A stretch of 64,000 nucleotides of DNA from Trichobilharzia szidati (taxonomy: Eukaryota; Platyhelminthes; Trematoda; Strigeidida; Schistosomatidae). Within the stretch, counting starts at the first letter, position 1. Each line of letters opens with the position of its first letter. The position numbers and the translations under genes were made by a program. The stretch lies in NCBI GenBank assembly GCA_944472155.2, contig OX235272.1, positions 90,154,020 through 90,218,019 of the forward strand. The letters run 5' to 3'. Shown piece after piece: positions 10,362 to 21,860 of this stretch. The notes below the pieces were generated by a model that was given only the letters and a program-made list of their open reading frames with translations, searched no databases and was not told the origin of the DNA.

Positions 10362-13300
10362 AAAAGACAAAACCCACATATCGCATACTCTTCAGACTTC
10401 ACAGCTACATAATAGCCTAATAATTTATAAATCTAGAGATATATCAGCTTCTTTTACAAAATTCAAGAATGTATAAATAATAATGTATATTTTCATATAA
10501 ACATAAATTTACATAAAAATGCATGCCATTTTTACAGGCACAATCAAGTATGATATAATGTTAAATGGTAGATTGTCTACAAGTTAATATTGTTTCAACA
10601 GATAAATATTTGATATATATAAATACACTCATTGTCTGACCCAGGCCGTATCATTATTGAATTAAACAGTAGCCCTCCAGGTTGCGCGGGAAAATCGACT
10701 TCGTTTCGGTTTCAACCCGTGGTTGTAGACATACAATAACCAACCAATATTGAGGTAAGTACAACGTTTACAAGGGATAGTAAGCTGTTTTAGAGAAGTA
10801 AAGGTGCTAAGGTGAATCATTAAAGTGCAATGAAATAGGTAAGTGCAATGTATCATTAATAGATGCATTCATAAAGGAAATACAATGGGAGACTATAATC
10901 CCTAGGCTGACAAAGTTCATTTGCAATGTATAATGCTACCTATATAGGTCTTACTATCATGATGTCCACTTTTAGTATTAGTACAATTATCCGCAAGCCG
11001 GTTGTTTTTATTACGTACCTTTTTTGTATTCGGTGCACAACCCTATAGAGAATAAGAATGGAATAAGTCGAATCAAATTCATAAAGAGCTATAAAATGTT
11101 AGGTTTAATGGAATATAATTAGGAGCAAGTGAAGACGTTATTAGAAAATGAATGAGATGAGACATTGTTAAGTGATATTCGAAGATACGACAAAAGAAAG
11201 CATGTTAATTTATAAGATGCCCCATAAATCTGTGCAGAGCCCACGTGGTCGCATCTCAACAATAGGCTGAGCGAATGGTATATGTTTAAAGCTGGATGCA
11301 TGATCTGTCTAGGCAAACATTATTATCTTTTTCAAGATAAAGATCCAAGCCCTCATAAAAATCTCGAGCCGTCAAATTGCATTTTGCTGTTCCTGCAGAA
11401 TGGGGCTATTCACCTTAGTGACCACCACCATATATGCTCTTCGAAAACTTTGCTGATATCAACCCTGATCGTACTGTCCTCACCAGATTGACTCGTAGAT
11501 TGCTGCATGCTGTAAACATGAATGTGAAAGAGATTTTATCCCAGATTTCTGCATTAAAGGTAATAAATTGAGCCAGAAACTATAACGGCAACCAACAAAT
11601 GAACTGGAAACAATGGATTCTGCCACGCAAACATATTCATGTGCCCAATTTCCAAAACTTCTACACAGAACTAATTCATTAATAGCTGAAAAACAACTAA
11701 AACACTGCAACCACGTATCAAAGCAGCGTATGAAACTATTACACTGCAGTGGGTGAAATGACCTGGCAGTAAAAACTTTCGAAACCAACAAAATAACCAA
11801 TTTTAACAGCAACGGAAACGAAAATGAGGTGAAACGCAACATTTGTGAACAATGTGGATCAAGACAAGTTGTGAATAACTGCAGGATAAACGTAAAAACC
11901 ATTGTGTAAACAAATAGCTACAGAACCGTAATACAACATGGCCAACTAACATGGACGAAAATGACCTTCAGGCGTCTTACTCCACCAATGACCTTGGACG
12001 CGACGGACAATTTCAGTCATAAATAGCCTAAAATAAAACAAATAAACGATGGTGACTGGAAAACAACAACTTGGATAAAAACTAGATCATACCACGAAGC
12101 AAATTAATAAAAGTGCAAAGTACTGGAAGGTACCAGAGCAAAGGGCGACCCCTGAAATTTGTAAGACGTAAGTAAAAGTGAAGCAAGACTCAAAACGAGT
12201 AGTAAGTTAGGCCCGATGTTGAACTACTATAACTCAGAGGAGGTCGATGATTAAGGATGTCATAAGGACAAGACAGACAGCCAAGAAGGAACTACATCTT
12301 CTTTATGATTTGCAGGGTACTTTCTCCTTCTTGAATGACGAATGTTGTCAAGGAACTTAGCCCTAAGTTCCTATTGTAATGAAGACGTAGTCGATTGAAC
12401 CGATAAATACTATGTATCTCCTTCAACTTTAAATCCAAAACACCAGTATTCCTTGAACGAAATTATATTGTTTGGCAATTAAAGTGAAGAAAACTACAAA
12501 GTCTACAAACAAATGTTAAGTACAAATGAAGTTATAAAGTACTTTTATTCGTATTTAACTCCAGTCTTCCTTCAACTTGCAAGCGATCGACCATTCGCGC
12601 CTTTCAGTTGCCCGCCAATGGTTGCCAGTTCCAATAAAACAAACGTTCAATGTTCACGTCCACTGACAAATTTCGTTCAATGCGTTTGAGTAGATTTCCC
12701 CTACTTCACCTACCTATCATCAGCATGATAATAAAAATATGCGTTCAATACCAACTGCTGTCTTCTATCACTATAAGTGACATCGGCCGTTAGTTTTGCA
12801 TCCATTTCAATATTGTAGCAAGTTCCTACATTGACGCTGGGTGAATTCTCGAAGTTCAAGTGAGCGCCACTTTTATCTGGCAACCCCACGCATGGATTAG
12901 ACGTGAACGCCCACACTACGGATAACCTGCAAATACTGGCCGTTCACACTTCACCCAGGGCCAAGCCAGATTGTTTCACAGTAAAAACTGAGACAGCGCC
13001 GCAAAGCCCAAGGTCCTTCAACAGACGTCCATGTACCTCTTTCGCGATAAGCCCAACAGACAGCATGTTAACCTATAAAAGAACTCTGCAGGCATTATGG
13101 CAGATCCCACAAGGTAGACGGAACATGCGAGCAAAAGTTCTGTCCCCTGAAAAGGGAGTAACAACCGAAGTGTGGGCAATAGATTATGTGAGGCAAAAGC
13201 TGACGGTAAATGTATCTCTATACACACAAAACCGCGGGTCAGCAAACACCAATACTGCAACAAACCGATTAAACAGCAGAATGAGACCCACGAATTGCAT

Positions 13301-13570
13301 AGTAACGGAGACTGTAATATGCCTAGAGGCGTATGCATAACTTAAAAAACAGAACCCAAAATGAATAATAAGAACATATGGGGGACTAGACAGGACACCA
13401 CTGAGTACCATATGAATGAAAATTTTTATCCGAACCCTCTTAGTAGTCATGCGAAACCTCGTCAACATAATGGATATAGATTGACTCACGGCCCTTTTGC
13501 TTGCACACACGAAATGAGTCAACAAACATGCGACTACGAAAGACCCAGCATGTACAACCTCCAAGACAAT
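10362..13570. other. No gene recognised; possible decayed LINE 5' region
   Basis: Open frames here are short and overlap on both strands without family motifs. On the plus strand near 11690-11880 there are Cys/His-spaced words (H-C-N-H, L-H-C-S-G, I-C-E-Q-C-G-S) broken by stops. They could be a ruined zinc-finger ORF1 belonging to the CR1-like pseudogene that starts further right; this is only a guess. The 12600-13560 part has moderate GC and several open frames on both strands with no recognisable product. Confidence 0.3.
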
Positions 13571-13579
13571 CGAACAAAC

Positions 13580-15420
13580 TGAAAAGGAAATTTTGTGTTT
13601 AAGGAATTTAACTCATTACACCAGATATATGAAACCCTTAAAAATCTTGAGGAGAGACACAAACTGAAGGCGCAACTTGTGGAAAATAAAGCCCTTGCGA
13701 GAACCTCTAAAACTCAAGAACTTTATAGGACCTTGCAAAAACTTCTATAAAACATTAACGATCACAAGATCGCTTGGAACATGAAGGTGTAATTTAAAAT
13801 GATCCTCAGATTGTCAGTGAACTCATCAGTCAGTGGTTTTTAAATGACAACAGAGAGCAACCGTCCCCAATTCTTGACATAACCCTCGAAAATAACTGCA
13901 AGTTAGGTGACACAAAATTTAATATGCGAAATATAGCCTCAGCTGTAAAGACATTAAAACCTAACGGTAGCTGTGAAACAAACAATATATCGTCTATCAT
14001 ATACAAAAACGGTAGCACGGATATGACAGTCCTGCTACTTAGAATATACATCCCTCTCTAGGGGCTAGAATCTACACTGAAATGTGGAAAAACACATGCA
14101 TTGCCTAAGTATAAACCAGGGGGCAAAACTGGTGCATGCAATTATAGGCCTGTTAACATAGCATCTGTCATATAACCCATCGCGGAGAAAGTAATCAAAG
14201 ACCAAATGTCAGACTACTTTTCAAAAGACAAACTCATCAACCAGCCACAACACGTATTCCCCCACAGGAGAAGTCACCTATAGGAGAGACAGGAGAGAAC
14301 CACTAATTGTTCTTTATTTTGATGCAATGAAAGCCCTCGACACAGTTCCACATAGTCTGCCAGTCAGCAGATTACGCTCACTATGGATTCGTAGCCCTCA
14401 CCAGAACTGGATAAAATCAACCCTCTGTGATAAAAACCAGACGACAAAATTTGACTCGACCTCCAGGCCAAGACCAATTAGCAGTGGTGTCATAAAGGGA
14501 AGTGTATTGGACCCTCTCCTCTTCATAATGTACATAAACAGTATACGTGAACGCTTCAGCGTAGGTAAACCAACAATATGTGCCGATGACTTGAAGGTGA
14601 CCTATACATGCACAAACACAGATCTCCGTAAACTGTGAACTCTATACATGAAGAATTGATAAAAATGGATAGATGATGTGACACCCGAAGTCTCGAGTTT
14701 AATATCGAAAGTGTGGCTGGCTCTGCATAGGCTGTTCCAACCTAGAACTTGACCTGACTATTCAGGGCTGTACAATCCTCGGGCTCAAATCCGTACTAGT
14801 TCTAGGACTGGAGTATTCTCATGACCTATCATTTTCAGAATATCCCTCAAAACAAGTATCGAAATCGCACGGGCTTGTGGCTTTCTACTCAGGATCTTCT
14901 ACAGAATCAAGAATTATGCTGTTCAAGGTTTCTGTGCACCCACTCCTAGATTGTTACCGATTCATATTTAGTAGTATACTCATAGGAGGCAAACTGAAAG
15001 TAGAACGGGCACAGAGATACTCCACGCTAAAAGTATTTGGAACGGAAAACGGCACAAACTACCCCACTATAAATGAAATCTTAGGGTCAGGACAACTGAG
15101 ACTAAACCTGGTACTTTTCTATAGACTTCTAAACCACGTAGTGTATACCTCTATTAATGGTATTCGACTTTCAGACGTCATTGACTGTAACCTGAAACAC
15201 CCTGAAGACAAAGTGGCTGTCGAACAACGCAAAACAGCCACCATCCAAAAGTTTTGCTTGGCGAGGTATGCTGAGATATGGAAAAAGCTACCAATGGAAA
15301 TGAAGCAAGCAAGCTAACCTTCTTTGGAAAGATACTTTGTGACATGTTAAAAGACTTGGCAAGCTGAAGTAGTGCCAGTTCCAATGTGAGGGCCTTGGAA
15401 ATCATGGGCCCATTTAATGT
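13580..15420 (+). pseudogene. Decayed CR1-like LINE ORF2
   Basis: The plus strand reads reverse-transcriptase pieces in shifting frames. These are C-N-Y-R-P-V-N near 14130; K-A-L-D-T-V then G-V-I-K-G-S-V-L-D-P-L-L-F and C-A-D-D-L-K-V (14327-14638); and a C-terminal connector ending Y-A-E-I-W-K-K-L-P-M-E (14877-15317). The order matches the intact element at 3.6-6.9 kb, but stops and frameshifts interrupt it and motif A has lost its first Asp context. It is an old copy of a different CR1 subfamily. No endonuclease part is recognisable upstream. Confidence 0.75.
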
Positions 15421-15934
15421 ATGAGCTTAAAGGATACAGCTGCTGTTTGTTTTGCCTCTATTTGTAATTTCAGATAAAGAGTAGCAGTCAAGACAAAAGC
15501 CCTTAAACAAATAAGAGTCTTTCGTATGTCTACCTGACACAGTGAGTGAAATAAAACAGACGGGAATGAAATATAAGAGAATAAGAACGAAATTCGGCAC
15601 AGTATCACGGGAAAAGATATGCGTTTGCTGAACTTCATTCGTACCCCACAAACCGGTCTACTTTTTGAAAAGGATGTGTTGATGTTTTATCCATAGTGAC
15701 GAGGAATTATATAAACACATGACTTCTATTGATAGAACTCAAAACCCTTAAACCGAAGTGTCGAGTAGATGCTCAATGTTGGTGATATTCACAAAGTAGT
15801 GTTTCTAAAGCCTACACTTCCCATGATTACAGCAATACTTAGCAGAATATGCCGAAACTGTCGAGGCACCAAAACTCATACGAAATGGAATTAAATAGAT
15901 CCCAACGGTGGACAAGCTGTAGTATAAAATATTC

Positions 15935-16160
15935 CTTTGCACTCCCAGTGGAACATAGGGCTTCAGGATTAAGCTTTGAAGCGTAAGTGGCAGTCATTTT
16001 ATTTTTACGGGGTGAGAGCTAGCTCAGGCTCAGTCTTCTTCCTCTACCAGACTTGCGGCCAACTAAGGTAGGCAAATATGTGTGCTACATCCGGGAATCG
16101 AACCCCTGGCTACGTGCATGGTTTGTGAGTATTCTACTGATAAACAACCGACGAACAAGC
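15935..16160 (-). repeat. SINE-R copy (tRNA-like head, RTE-like tail)
   Basis: On the minus strand a tRNA-like B-box region (ggggttcgattcccgg, about 16105) leads into a body and ends in cttaatcctgaagccctatgttccactggg. The tail is nearly the same as the 3' end of the RTE copies (ctgaagccctatgttcctct). Related copies lie at 28.4, 33.4 and 47.0 kb. Confidence 0.6.
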
Positions 16161-16659
16161 TGTGTTATACATCCAGATATTCATTCATATGGTGATTATC
16201 TCCACAAATCCCAACAACTAACTATACAGAGCCAATAAATCTGGAAATGTAAGAAATAGTGAAAGTATGCTGATAGTTGCATCTCTAGTCTCACTGAGTC
16301 ACTCGATGGTAATATTCGGCTCCAGCATGCTTCATTTGCCTTTTTTAAATTATTTCGCAACTGTTTAGGTTTCTAACTGAGAATGAAATAAAAAAATTTA
16401 CCCGTTGCTGACTACTATTATTGCAATAGTGCTCTTTTACACGTTTAACTGGACACTAGCAGCTGTGATGAGCCACTTGCAGATTATATTGCAGCAAACG
16501 TTGTTATCGGGAAACTAACCAACGTTTCCAAGCCGTTTTATGCTCTTACAAATAGCCTACAGTATCCGCTACGCGCAACACAGCCTCCAATTAAAATGCG
16601 AACTTCCGATAAATTTAAACAAACACGGTCTCCACAGTTATATCGTTTGAGTGGCTCCT
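16161..16659. other. No gene recognised
   Basis: AT-rich, no long open frame, no repeat assigned. Confidence 0.3.
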
Positions 16660-17300
16660 ACTTTTGCAAAGTGACCTTACTGGTAATCCTGTGTATTTGA
16701 ATGATTGTAAATATACTTACTCCATGTACATATTATTTATCATAGTGATGATGCCTATAAGCTGGCCTTCCTCATGTTCAAACGGATGAGAATATACATA
16801 CATGTTAATTTGGTCGTTGAAGACGTATGGAAAACATCGTAAGCATGATATAACACTGGATAATTATCCCTTATGTCTTGTAAGAAGTTTCCCAGAAACT
16901 CAAGGGATGGCTCACAGAGAAATCACACCATAAGCGATATACGAACTCATCCAAAAGACGGTAGACCTTGGTACCTTGAGATCCAGCTATTCTCATTACT
17001 TCATTCTTAAACCTACTCGTAACCCTAACGCCTTACCAAAACCTACCTAACAGTATGGATTTACTCCGTCTTTAAAGAACTAGTTCATCGAGTTCATAAA
17101 CAGACATGATTCGACATAGAATGGCCTTTCACAGCGTCCTATAAATCTGATTGGTTCTTGAAGGTTAACAACCTGATACACTGACTTTTGTAGAGAAAAT
17201 TTTACACGATGCGCATCGGCTAAACTTTGAATACTGATAATATCTGGTATTTTGCTGTGCTAACTACTTATGCCTCCGGAATTTGATTATCCGTATTATT
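16660..17300 (+). repeat. Dispersed repeat X
   Basis: The order of words here (atgtcttgtaagaa, ttgagatcca, attct..ttaaacct, agacatgatt..acat, tctgattggttctt) is repeated at 32570-33000 (atgtgttgtaagaa, ttgagatcca, attct..actcctaac, ggcatgattt..acat, tctgatcggtcctt). It is an old, noncoding, dispersed element of unknown class. Confidence 0.4.
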
Positions 17301-17440
17301 TCAATGACTTTGTCTTCTATATTTTTATGCATAAAAAGACTAAACGTACTTGCTCCATATACATGTTTTGACACACTGATGATACCCACAAGATGAGGTC
17401 CACTATGCACAGATACATGGGGGTACATATTATTGCTACT
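16690..17440 (+). repeat. Diverged direct repeat pair
   Basis: The segment 16705-16800 (acttactccatgtacatattatttatc, then tgatgatgcctataag) recurs at 17348-17430 (acttgctccatatacatg, then tgatgatacccacaag). It is a local duplication within or next to repeat X. Confidence 0.4.
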
Positions 17441-17989
17441 ATCAGAATTAGTGAGTTAGAAAACATAAAGTTGAATGGATGTGATAGATGCAAATAAAGT
17501 ATTACGTACATAAATAAATGGTCAAACTGAAGGGCTTTATACCGCTTTCACTTCAACCGAAAACATGAGGTTTGCAGATTTTCAGATGAAGTACTTTATC
17601 GTTACACAAGCGTTATCTCCCCTAGTTCACTAGTCCACTAGTTTCTTAGCCAGTCCCAAGCCCCGGAAAAAAAGTGGAAGTTGGGTGTGGGGCAAGATAA
17701 CCTAGCCCGGAATATCAGTGAAACTGCTACAGTAAATTCAATGAACATCTAAACCATCAAAAACTTATTTTCCCCTGGAATCGAGTGGTTTGGTGAAGTC
17801 TTCAAGAAGACAGTCGGTGTATTCTTCAACAGATGAGAGCGAAAATAAACATTAAGACGTTGAAAATTCCTGAGATGGGGCAGGAAATGTTAAGAACCTG
17901 CGACAGCAGGTGAGACAGATTTAGACTACGGAAATTGTCCACTGACAGTTCAGTAATCCACTGAAGGCACCCCGATGACTACAAAGAGC

Positions 17990-18285
17990 ATCAGTGAGTA
18001 ACTGATTTCAACGTAGAAATTTGCACCGGTGGGCAGCAGTTCACGTTGCCGCACTCCCTCCTTGTAGCACACAAGACAAGACAAGAAAGCAAAGAGAGAT
18101 ATAAAATAGAGCTAGTAAACAGAAATATGAGACAAAAAGAATAGTTATCGATGCAGCTGCTTCACAACCTCGTCTATTGATTTCCCCTCCTTACCTAGCA
18201 CTCAACCGAAGCCTAAACTCAATATTGTTCCCCCTATTATACAACCTAACACGAGAGATAGAACGCAGGGACATATAGCTAGACC
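17990..18285 (-). mobile_element. LINE-B 3' fragment with internal deletion
   Basis: Matches the 3' part of the LINE-B copy in the GDI intron. Bases 18000-18145 align with about 24370-24515, then 18150-18285 align with about 24840-24965, so some 320 bases present in the intron copy are missing. Shared words include tgcagcagttca and cctccttacctagcactc. It has no coding capacity left. Confidence 0.65.
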
Positions 18286-18319
18286 GGAGTTGAACAGTAC
18301 GATTAGGGACTCCTCATAG

Positions 18320-21030
18320 GTCTAGAGAACTTCGAGCTATTCGCAGACTACTGCGCATTCAATGATTTGGTGATTTTGGGTGGTGTGTACAAACGCAAGG
18401 TTATGCACAAGGCAAAATGGGCTTGGCCAAATGGACACACCAAAAGTTAGACAGACTTTATCTCAATTTAAGGGAAGTGTTGAATCACTATCCTGGACCC
18501 AAAGTCGAGAATAACAGAAGTGGGCTCAGATCAACGTCTAGTTCAAGGAACTGTTAGGACGGACTAACTATCAGTTTGGGTTGTAAAATTACTTCCGGTG
18601 TAATCAACTAGATACTGATTATTAGTGGTTTACATTTGAGTTGACGTGTAAATAATTTACCCTGTACTGTGAACAATAAAGTTGTCGTCACAGTTGTCTC
18701 AGTTAAACATAATTTCTGTGTGTCTAATCAGTGTGGAGAATATTTACAAGTGATCATTTGGCTACAAAGTCTTTGTTGGAGACTAATTCTAGGCAAGATA
18801 GACAACAACAAAACTACTAAACATTCGGTGACAAAATATATATCCAAGCCACTTCAGTGCCTTTATAACAGAAGCTTTCTAGGTTCAAAACAACCTCAGA
18901 TAGACCGCAGTTCAAGTTTAACATTTAGAAAATGAGAGGTGGAGCTTTAAACGAAACCTTCACTGCAACCATCATGGCAAAGTCGCGGGCATTAAGTAAC
19001 ATCACAGAACAAAACTGTATAGAAGGACGCCTGAACTCTCTGAAGGTGACGTTTGAGGGAACGCGCCCAGCCGCCTCCGAAAGAAGGGAGAGGCAAGACA
19101 AGGAATGGTCCTCAATGGACGCCTGGAAACTAAAGGGGATGGGGATGGTGGAATAGTGGACACATCAATACAAATATGGACAATAGAAGGTGAACCTGAG
19201 TTCAGTACACATCACACTGAACAAAACAGTGAAGAGTGCTCAGAAACACAAAAGGTTTTTTCGTGACATACTGGCAACCGGAGAAGAATAGGTCCCAGGC
19301 GAATGGACTTCAGGACACCAAAGCATTTAATCAGGTCTCTCTCCAGGAAGATACCAATGCAGGTGAAACCTATAAAAGATGTTTGAGGGAATCCAATTAC
19401 TAAGGAGGAGAGATAAATAAAAATGGGCTGATCAATCCAAACGACTCCTGAATCGACCATCACCTGCAAATCACCCAGAAAAACACCACCACCAACAGCA
19501 AGCACAGAACTGCCTGCCTGTGAACACCAATCTTCCACCGAAACCAGAAATCCTGAATGCGATCAAGCTACTGAAGTCCAGGAAGGCAGTAGGGCCAGAT
19601 GGAAATCACTCCGAAGCACCGAAAACAGACCCAAAGTCTGAGGCAGATGTTCTCATGCCATTATTGCAAGAAGTTAAGAAGAAAAGCTACCTCGTTAAGC
19701 TACCGAAGAAGGGTGACGTATGCCTCTGCAAGAACCGGTGTGGAATAATGCTCTCATACACGCCAAGTAAAGTAGTGATTCGCATCATCTTGGAGAGGAC
19801 AGAAGATGAACTGGATGCAGAGCTCCGCCAACCGGAACAAGACGGATTCAGGAAAGGCAAATCATGTGCTCATAAAGTCGCAACTCTACGCAATATCATC
19901 ACACAACAAAGCATAGAATGGTAGTCAAACATCTACGTCAACTTCATCAACTTCGGAAAAGCCTTCGACAGAGCGTCGACTGAGAAGTAATTTGAGAACT
20001 GCTTCAACACTGTGGCATGCAGTGCCCAAATCTTCATCAACCTCATTCAACAGCTATATAACAGTGCCTGTCACGTGTCAGATGATCCACGACGGAAAAC
20101 CCAACGGCGAGGCCTACGAAGTAAAATACAGGAGTAAGACACGGCTGTCTGACTATTATCACCAGTGATGTTCCTAATTGTGGTGGCCTGGACTGTGCGT
20201 CAGCCTGTGGACAGGAAGTGGGAAGACAGAAAGACTCTGAACAGATAAAAAGACTCTAGAAGATTTGGATTTCGCGTGTCGATGATTTATGTTTAATATC
20301 ACAAAAGCTGGAAGACTTGCAAGCGAAACCAACATACTGGCTGAATAGGAGGGCAGCGAAGACAGGCCTGTAGGTGAACATAGAGAGGATAAAGGTGATG
20401 AAGATAACAACACACTGACAATGACAACAACCAGCACCAATCATAATCAACGGGAGAGGTTTGACAGAGGTTACTTTCATCACTTATTTATGAAGCATCA
20501 TTACGAATACAGGGGGACGACACAGATGAAGATGTCAAGATACGCCTTCACCAATCTGAAATCTGCACCCAGAATCAGGATCAAGATTCGGATTTATATC
20601 CCCAATTTTAAGTCGGTCGGTCCTTCCTTCTCAGTCGAAACTTGACAAGAGCATCATGTAAAGCATTTCCAAAAGGCCACCGCAGGCGCCATGTAGAAGA
20701 TCAGATAACGGGCCAGGAAGAATTAGCAACAAGAAACCCTGGGAACGAACCGACCAAGAACCTATTAATCAATAAGTATTCCCAAGAAAATGGAGATGGA
20801 CGGAGACCGCTGGGTAACACCGTGAACGAGGCATCAACTCGAGTGGGACTTGAACGGGAAACGACGAGTTAGGCTCGGTCCAAGGGTAACATGGAGAAGA
20901 TCGTGTGAGGAGATGAGAGCTGATGGGTAGTCATGGGGCTAGCGGAAGTGGATTCAAAGAAACAGTGGGAAATGGGTTTGTATAATTGAAGCCCAGCGCT
21001 TCACAGGGAACCAAAAGGAATAATAATGGG
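18320..21030 (+). pseudogene. Decayed RTE-type LINE
   Basis: Plus-strand relics appear in the proper order for an RTE element. An endonuclease piece (18325-18550) reads A-F-N-D-L-V-I-L-G-G and later G-S-D-Q-R. An RT piece (19520-19990) reads K-S-R-K-A-V-G-P-D-G, L-P-K-K-G-D, D-G-F-R-K-G-K-S-C, I-E-W-stop, then A-F-D-R-A. A palm/thumb piece with damaged F-A-x-D lies near 20265, and the WRW-like C-terminal region lies at 20640-20940. The 3' end (21000-21030) has gaagcccagcgcttcacaggg and aataataatgg. Many stops and shifts are present, and about 18550-18930 does not match and may be an insertion. Confidence 0.75.
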
Positions 21031-21123
21031 CGTTGATAAGGCATATCTCAGACATACTAGCGAGCCTAATTAACAACTACCATTATACCTTCCTAAACTG
21101 CTACTTAATTACGTAATATTAAT

Positions 21124-21325
21124 TTTTTTATTTTATTTTTATTTTGGTTATAGCTTGAAACCACACAGCATTTTTGGTACGAGTATGGAATTTTCAGCAT
21201 GTGATATCGGTAGCCCAAATTTTGCAGGCCGACCGTAGATATCGGGTGTGCGTCGGCAGGGGATCGAACCTCGGACCATGTGCATGGTCGGCGAGAGTCC
21301 TAACCGCTATGACCGATAACTGCAG
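21124..21325 (-). repeat. SINE-T copy
   Basis: On the minus strand the tRNA-like head has an A-box-like segment, then catgcacatggtccgagg and a B box (ggttcgatcccctgccgacg). A conserved body follows (tgcgtcggc, atatctacggtcggcctgc, ggctaccgatatcac, catactcgtaccaaaaatgc). The other copies are 32.03 kb (plus) and 37.15 kb (minus). It sits about 540 bases upstream of the GDI start codon. Confidence 0.8.
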
Positions 21326-21860
21326 CACTTGAATATTTAGCATTTTGATACTGAATTTTTCATGGTTGTGTGCTACTGAGAAGAACCAACAAAATTTAGT
21401 GACGTTATTTTATCTTGTTCAAATTTTCAAGGGGAATAATTGTATGAAAGATATTTAATATTTATCGTCCGCTCCGAACACCTTACAACTAATAGTTTCA
21501 TTATCGCCTTAATACTTCTTTTATACATAGATCAGTGTAACTGTCAATTATCCATCAATTGACTCCTATTTTTCCTTACTATAAAGTTTAAAAGTCAGCA
21601 TTAGGTTGTTACATGGTTGTTGTAACTTAAGTTACCATGCTTCATTTTCATTCAAAGTCTTAGTAAGAGTCAGTTCTAAATCAGCAAATTGACTAAGCTA
21701 ACTGCGTATGTAACGTCTTCGGAAGAGCGCAGAAGAAAAAGCAGTACGACATATTCACGAAGCAATTAGGTAGAATTCCACGACCTTGAAATCACGATGA
21801 CTGGTAAATATATGACCTAACACACCATCATAAGTTCGCCGCGGCTTTTAACAGGATTCA
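21326..21860 (+). other. 5' flank of the GDI gene
   Basis: AT-rich, no recognised repeat. It should contain the promoter and 5' UTR of the GDI gene, but I cannot identify a TATA box or start site with confidence. The ATG context is ttcaATGG. Confidence 0.4.

Noticed and set aside
11480..11902. 140-codon minus frame with hydrophobic and Cys-rich composition
   Set aside because: No start or domain support; composition fits the shadow of AT-rich and purine-rich plus-strand sequence.
13018..13564. Overlapping 106- and 126-codon minus frames with a cysteine- and valine-rich composition
   Set aside because: They overlap each other and a plus frame, no motif is visible, and start contexts are poor.
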